Positions 62,146 to 64,000 of a stretch of 64,000 nt of DNA are shown here, in pieces (position 1 is the first letter of the stretch; each line of letters starts with the position of its first letter). Made by a program: the position numbers and the translations under genes. Under the pieces are notes generated by a model, which had not been told where the DNA came from, searched no databases, and saw nothing but the letters and a program-made list of their open reading frames with translations. The stretch is taken from positions 62,001-126,000 of the forward strand of contig JADCRZ010000001.1 in the NCBI GenBank assembly GCA_015069695.1. Direction: 5' to 3'. Origin of the DNA: Williamsia sp. (lineage in GTDB: Bacteria > Bacteroidota > Bacteroidia > Chitinophagales > Chitinophagaceae).

Positions 62146-62502
62146 TCACATCTTTCTGCTATTATACCCTTGTTCGTCAAAAGGTTGTAGCTCTTCGATG
62201 AACATCCGGGCAAGTTGCTTGGCTTCCTTGCCGTAATCAACTTTTTCATTGTCTTTTTGCGCTATTTCTGCCAGGATCTCAAATTTGAATTTTTCTTCGC
62301 CAAACTCTTTCCACTCTTTCTGAAGCGTTTCATTCCGGTGATTTCCGAAATTCAGTTCCGTTCTGTTCCTGTTCCAGCTGGCATCAAGGTTATTGCTGCT
62401 TTCTACGTATACTTTCCCATTGGCCGTATTCCTGATCTGGAATACGCCTATCTTCATTTTCTGCGCTTTGTACTGCTCCTTTAATTCTTTCTGCTTGTTC
62501 AT
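62146..62502 (-). CDS. GIY-YIG-fold protein with a degenerate second motif
   Basis: A 118-aa protein. IGVFQIRNTANGKVYVESSN is the GIY-YIG region: residues 19-21 are GVF and 32-34 are YVE, where the usual last residue is Gly. The catalytic Arg (NRNRTEL) and a helix with LQKEWKEFGEEKFKFEIL follow. Stand-alone GIY-YIG proteins of this LQ-DW-FGE-F-FE type are common in Bacteroidota and of unknown substrate. The Gly-to-Glu change may weaken catalysis (inference). Confidence 0.82.
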   Translation of the reverse strand: MNKQKELKEQYKAQKMKIGVFQIRNTANGKVYVESSNNLDASWNRNRTELNFGNHRNETLQKEWKEFGEEKFKFEILAEIAQKDNEKVDYGKEAKQLARMFIEELQPFDEQGYNSRKM

Positions 62503-62597
62503 AATGCGATTATTTTAAGGGCGTTGTTGTAAGCCGGCAAAGTTGAAGGTTTTTTAGATGCATTGTTTCTCCTTATTGAATTGACCGTACGTGATTG

Positions 62598-63899
62598 CTA
62601 CAGTACCTTCTTTACAATGCCGCTTATCTTCTGGTATAAAGCCTGCCGGTCGAACTGGGTCCAGTGGCCGTCTTCCTTGATCCTTTTCCCGTTCGCAATA
62701 ACCGTATGCATCCGGCTTTCATCCAGGTAATAGAATGCCGGATGGTGTGCAAAGGAATCGTGCTCCAGTCCCTCCCGTGAAACAAGCGATAAGCAAGCTT
62801 TCTTTCCTTCTTCTATTTTTGCTGATGTGTTAAACCCGGCAAAGGCATTCGCATACTGCATGGAGTGGAAAAAGAAATCGTTTGCTTTGTAAGGAAGTTG
62901 CATAGGAAATTCCATTTGGTCGATCAGCCGGTTATTGATCATTCCTCTGTAGTGTTGCAAGAGGAGCCTTTGCTGGAAGAACAGGCTGTTGGTGGCCGCT
63001 GTAACAATATCAATGCCTACAGACCATTTCAGGCCGGGACAATCTGCTATCCATTTTGTTGCAGGCTCTCCCAATCCCATTTGCAACTCTGCTTCGGGCG
63101 TCATGGTAACAAGGCAATCTGCCTGTTGCATCAGGCTGAATTCCGCTGCCAGCAAGGTGTTACAATGCACCATGTTCATCCGGTTGTTCAGCAAACCCGC
63201 TTCTGCCAGCTGCAGTACGGGTTTATACAGCTTTCCCAATATGGAGGAGCCAATGTGCATCGATGTGGGAATTCCCAGCTGATTTGCCAGCTGTATATCA
63301 GCTTTGTTGACATCTATCGTAGCGAACTCCGGTCCCCTGATGCCCATGCCGAGCTTTACATTGGGTGCCACGTTGTGATAGCGGCCGGCCAGCCGTTCTA
63401 TGTCTTTATCGTGGGTTACGGTGCTGTTGTTCCATGTTTTATCCCTGCCTATAGCAGAAGTAGAATGAAAAAACAATACGTTGATGCCGGCATCGGCTGC
63501 AGCTTGCAAGGCCGCGTCTGCATGCTCCGGCGAATTCATGATATGCGACCAGTCGAAGATGGTGGTTACGCCGGCTGATGCAGCTTCGAGATAACCAACC
63601 AGGTTCATAAAGTACAGATCTTCCGCGCTGATAAGTGGACCAATGCCACCGATGGCTTTTTCAAGGTATTCCAGCAACATCATGTCAGCAGCATATCCCT
63701 TGAATGGCGACTGCCAAACATGGCGGTGTGCATCGGTAAGGCCGGGGAGTGCAATGGAACCTTTGCCATCCAGTACTTCTTCCTGTTCATGCGCTGACAG
63801 GGAATGACCGATCTCACAAACTGTATCTTCTTTGATCCTGATATCTGATGCCTGGTGGAGGGGTTGTCCATCAAACAAGTACACATTTCTAATAAGCAT
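62598..63899 (-). CDS. Amidohydrolase-family deaminase/hydrolase
   Basis: A 433-aa cytoplasmic enzyme. After the N-terminal beta strand there is the metal motif DAHRHVWQ (His58, His60), the DWSHIMNSPEHAD region, MHIG and VHCNTLLA (His residues for metal and catalysis), and GIDIVTAATNSLFFQQRLLL (Asp). The order and spacing fit the subtype I amidohydrolases that include chlorohydrolases, cytosine and guanine deaminase and SsnA-like proteins. Substrate cannot be fixed. ATG 63899 is the start of the first strand (MLIRNVYLFDG). Confidence 0.88.
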   Translation of the reverse strand: MLIRNVYLFDGQPLHQASDIRIKEDTVCEIGHSLSAHEQEEVLDGKGSIALPGLTDAHRHVWQSPFKGYAADMMLLEYLEKAIGGIGPLISAEDLYFMNLVGYLEAASAGVTTIFDWSHIMNSPEHADAALQAAADAGINVLFFHSTSAIGRDKTWNNSTVTHDKDIERLAGRYHNVAPNVKLGMGIRGPEFATIDVNKADIQLANQLGIPTSMHIGSSILGKLYKPVLQLAEAGLLNNRMNMVHCNTLLAAEFSLMQQADCLVTMTPEAELQMGLGEPATKWIADCPGLKWSVGIDIVTAATNSLFFQQRLLLQHYRGMINNRLIDQMEFPMQLPYKANDFFFHSMQYANAFAGFNTSAKIEEGKKACLSLVSREGLEHDSFAHHPAFYYLDESRMHTVIANGKRIKEDGHWTQFDRQALYQKISGIVKKVL

Positions 63900-64000
63900 A
63901 TTTTGGGGTTTTTAATTGTATAGATGAAAAAGTAAATAACTGAAAGTCTTGGATTTAAATATTTGCAGCAGGATCTCCTGATCAGTGATGCCTGCATACC

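Noticed and set aside
1-64000. tRNA, rRNA or CRISPR content
   Set aside because: No cloverleaf-like sequence, ribosomal RNA segment or regularly spaced direct repeat array was recognised on either strand.

Overview
The window comes from a Bacteroidota chromosome, most likely family Chitinophagaceae (an inference). The support is two SusC/SusD (RagA/RagB) pairs, SusC-type receptors with an N-terminal carboxypeptidase-regulatory-like domain, many lipoproteins with a Cys lipobox, a GH29 fucosidase, AraC and LacI regulators, and almost no Shine-Dalgarno sequences. I see no rRNA, tRNA, CRISPR array, prophage or intact insertion sequence.

Layout. 1-0.55 kb: N-terminal part of a CNNM/CBS (HlyC/CorC-type) membrane protein. 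1.4-9.2 kb: a small glycan-use locus, with a GH29 fucosidase on + and a SusC-SusD-LamG lipoprotein operon on -. 9.5-19.0 kb: mostly + strand: a type II NADH dehydrogenase, a histidine kinase followed by a sigma54-activator-type response regulator, an AraC regulator, an Asp-nucleophile alpha/beta hydrolase and a cupin, with broken gene pieces between them. 19.5-33.0 kb: a tightly packed six-gene - strand operon (SusC, SusD, FAD oxidoreductase, sodium:solute symporter, unknown 982-aa secreted protein, tandem SGNH hydrolase), divergent from a LacI regulator that carries an added zinc ribbon. It looks like a polysaccharide-utilisation locus with no recognisable classical glycoside hydrolase. 34.5-49.6 kb: loosely packed small secreted and membrane proteins and much gene decay, including remnants or frameshifted copies of serine hydrolases, a SnoaL protein, a lipoprotein and an alcohol dehydrogenase. 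Within this region are two paralogous modules. In each, a membrane-anchored winged-helix regulator (periplasmic sensor, cytoplasmic DNA-binding domain) is divergent from a secreted protein. 49.8-52.2 kb: a siderophore-type TonB receptor with a clear terminator. 52.6-60.6 kb: about a dozen short, unrelated + strand genes (DUF1835, DUF5071, a probable DUF6348, DHFR-like, alpha/beta hydrolase, S24-like, unknowns). Several are followed by a recurring approximately 60-bp tail, and two diverged long repeats and an 89-bp palindromic element also occur, so the stretch resembles a gene-cassette array. 60.8-63.9 kb: - strand acyltransferase, GIY-YIG-like protein and amidohydrolase.

How it works together: the two Sus loci import oligosaccharides. 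The second couples uptake to esterase, oxidoreductase and symporter steps under a LacI regulator. The kinase/response-regulator pair and the two membrane-bound regulators provide sensing. The most unusual parts are the paired membrane-regulator/secreted-protein modules, the cassette-like array, and the lyase/hydrolase-poor Sus operon. All functions are read from sequence alone and were not checked against databases.
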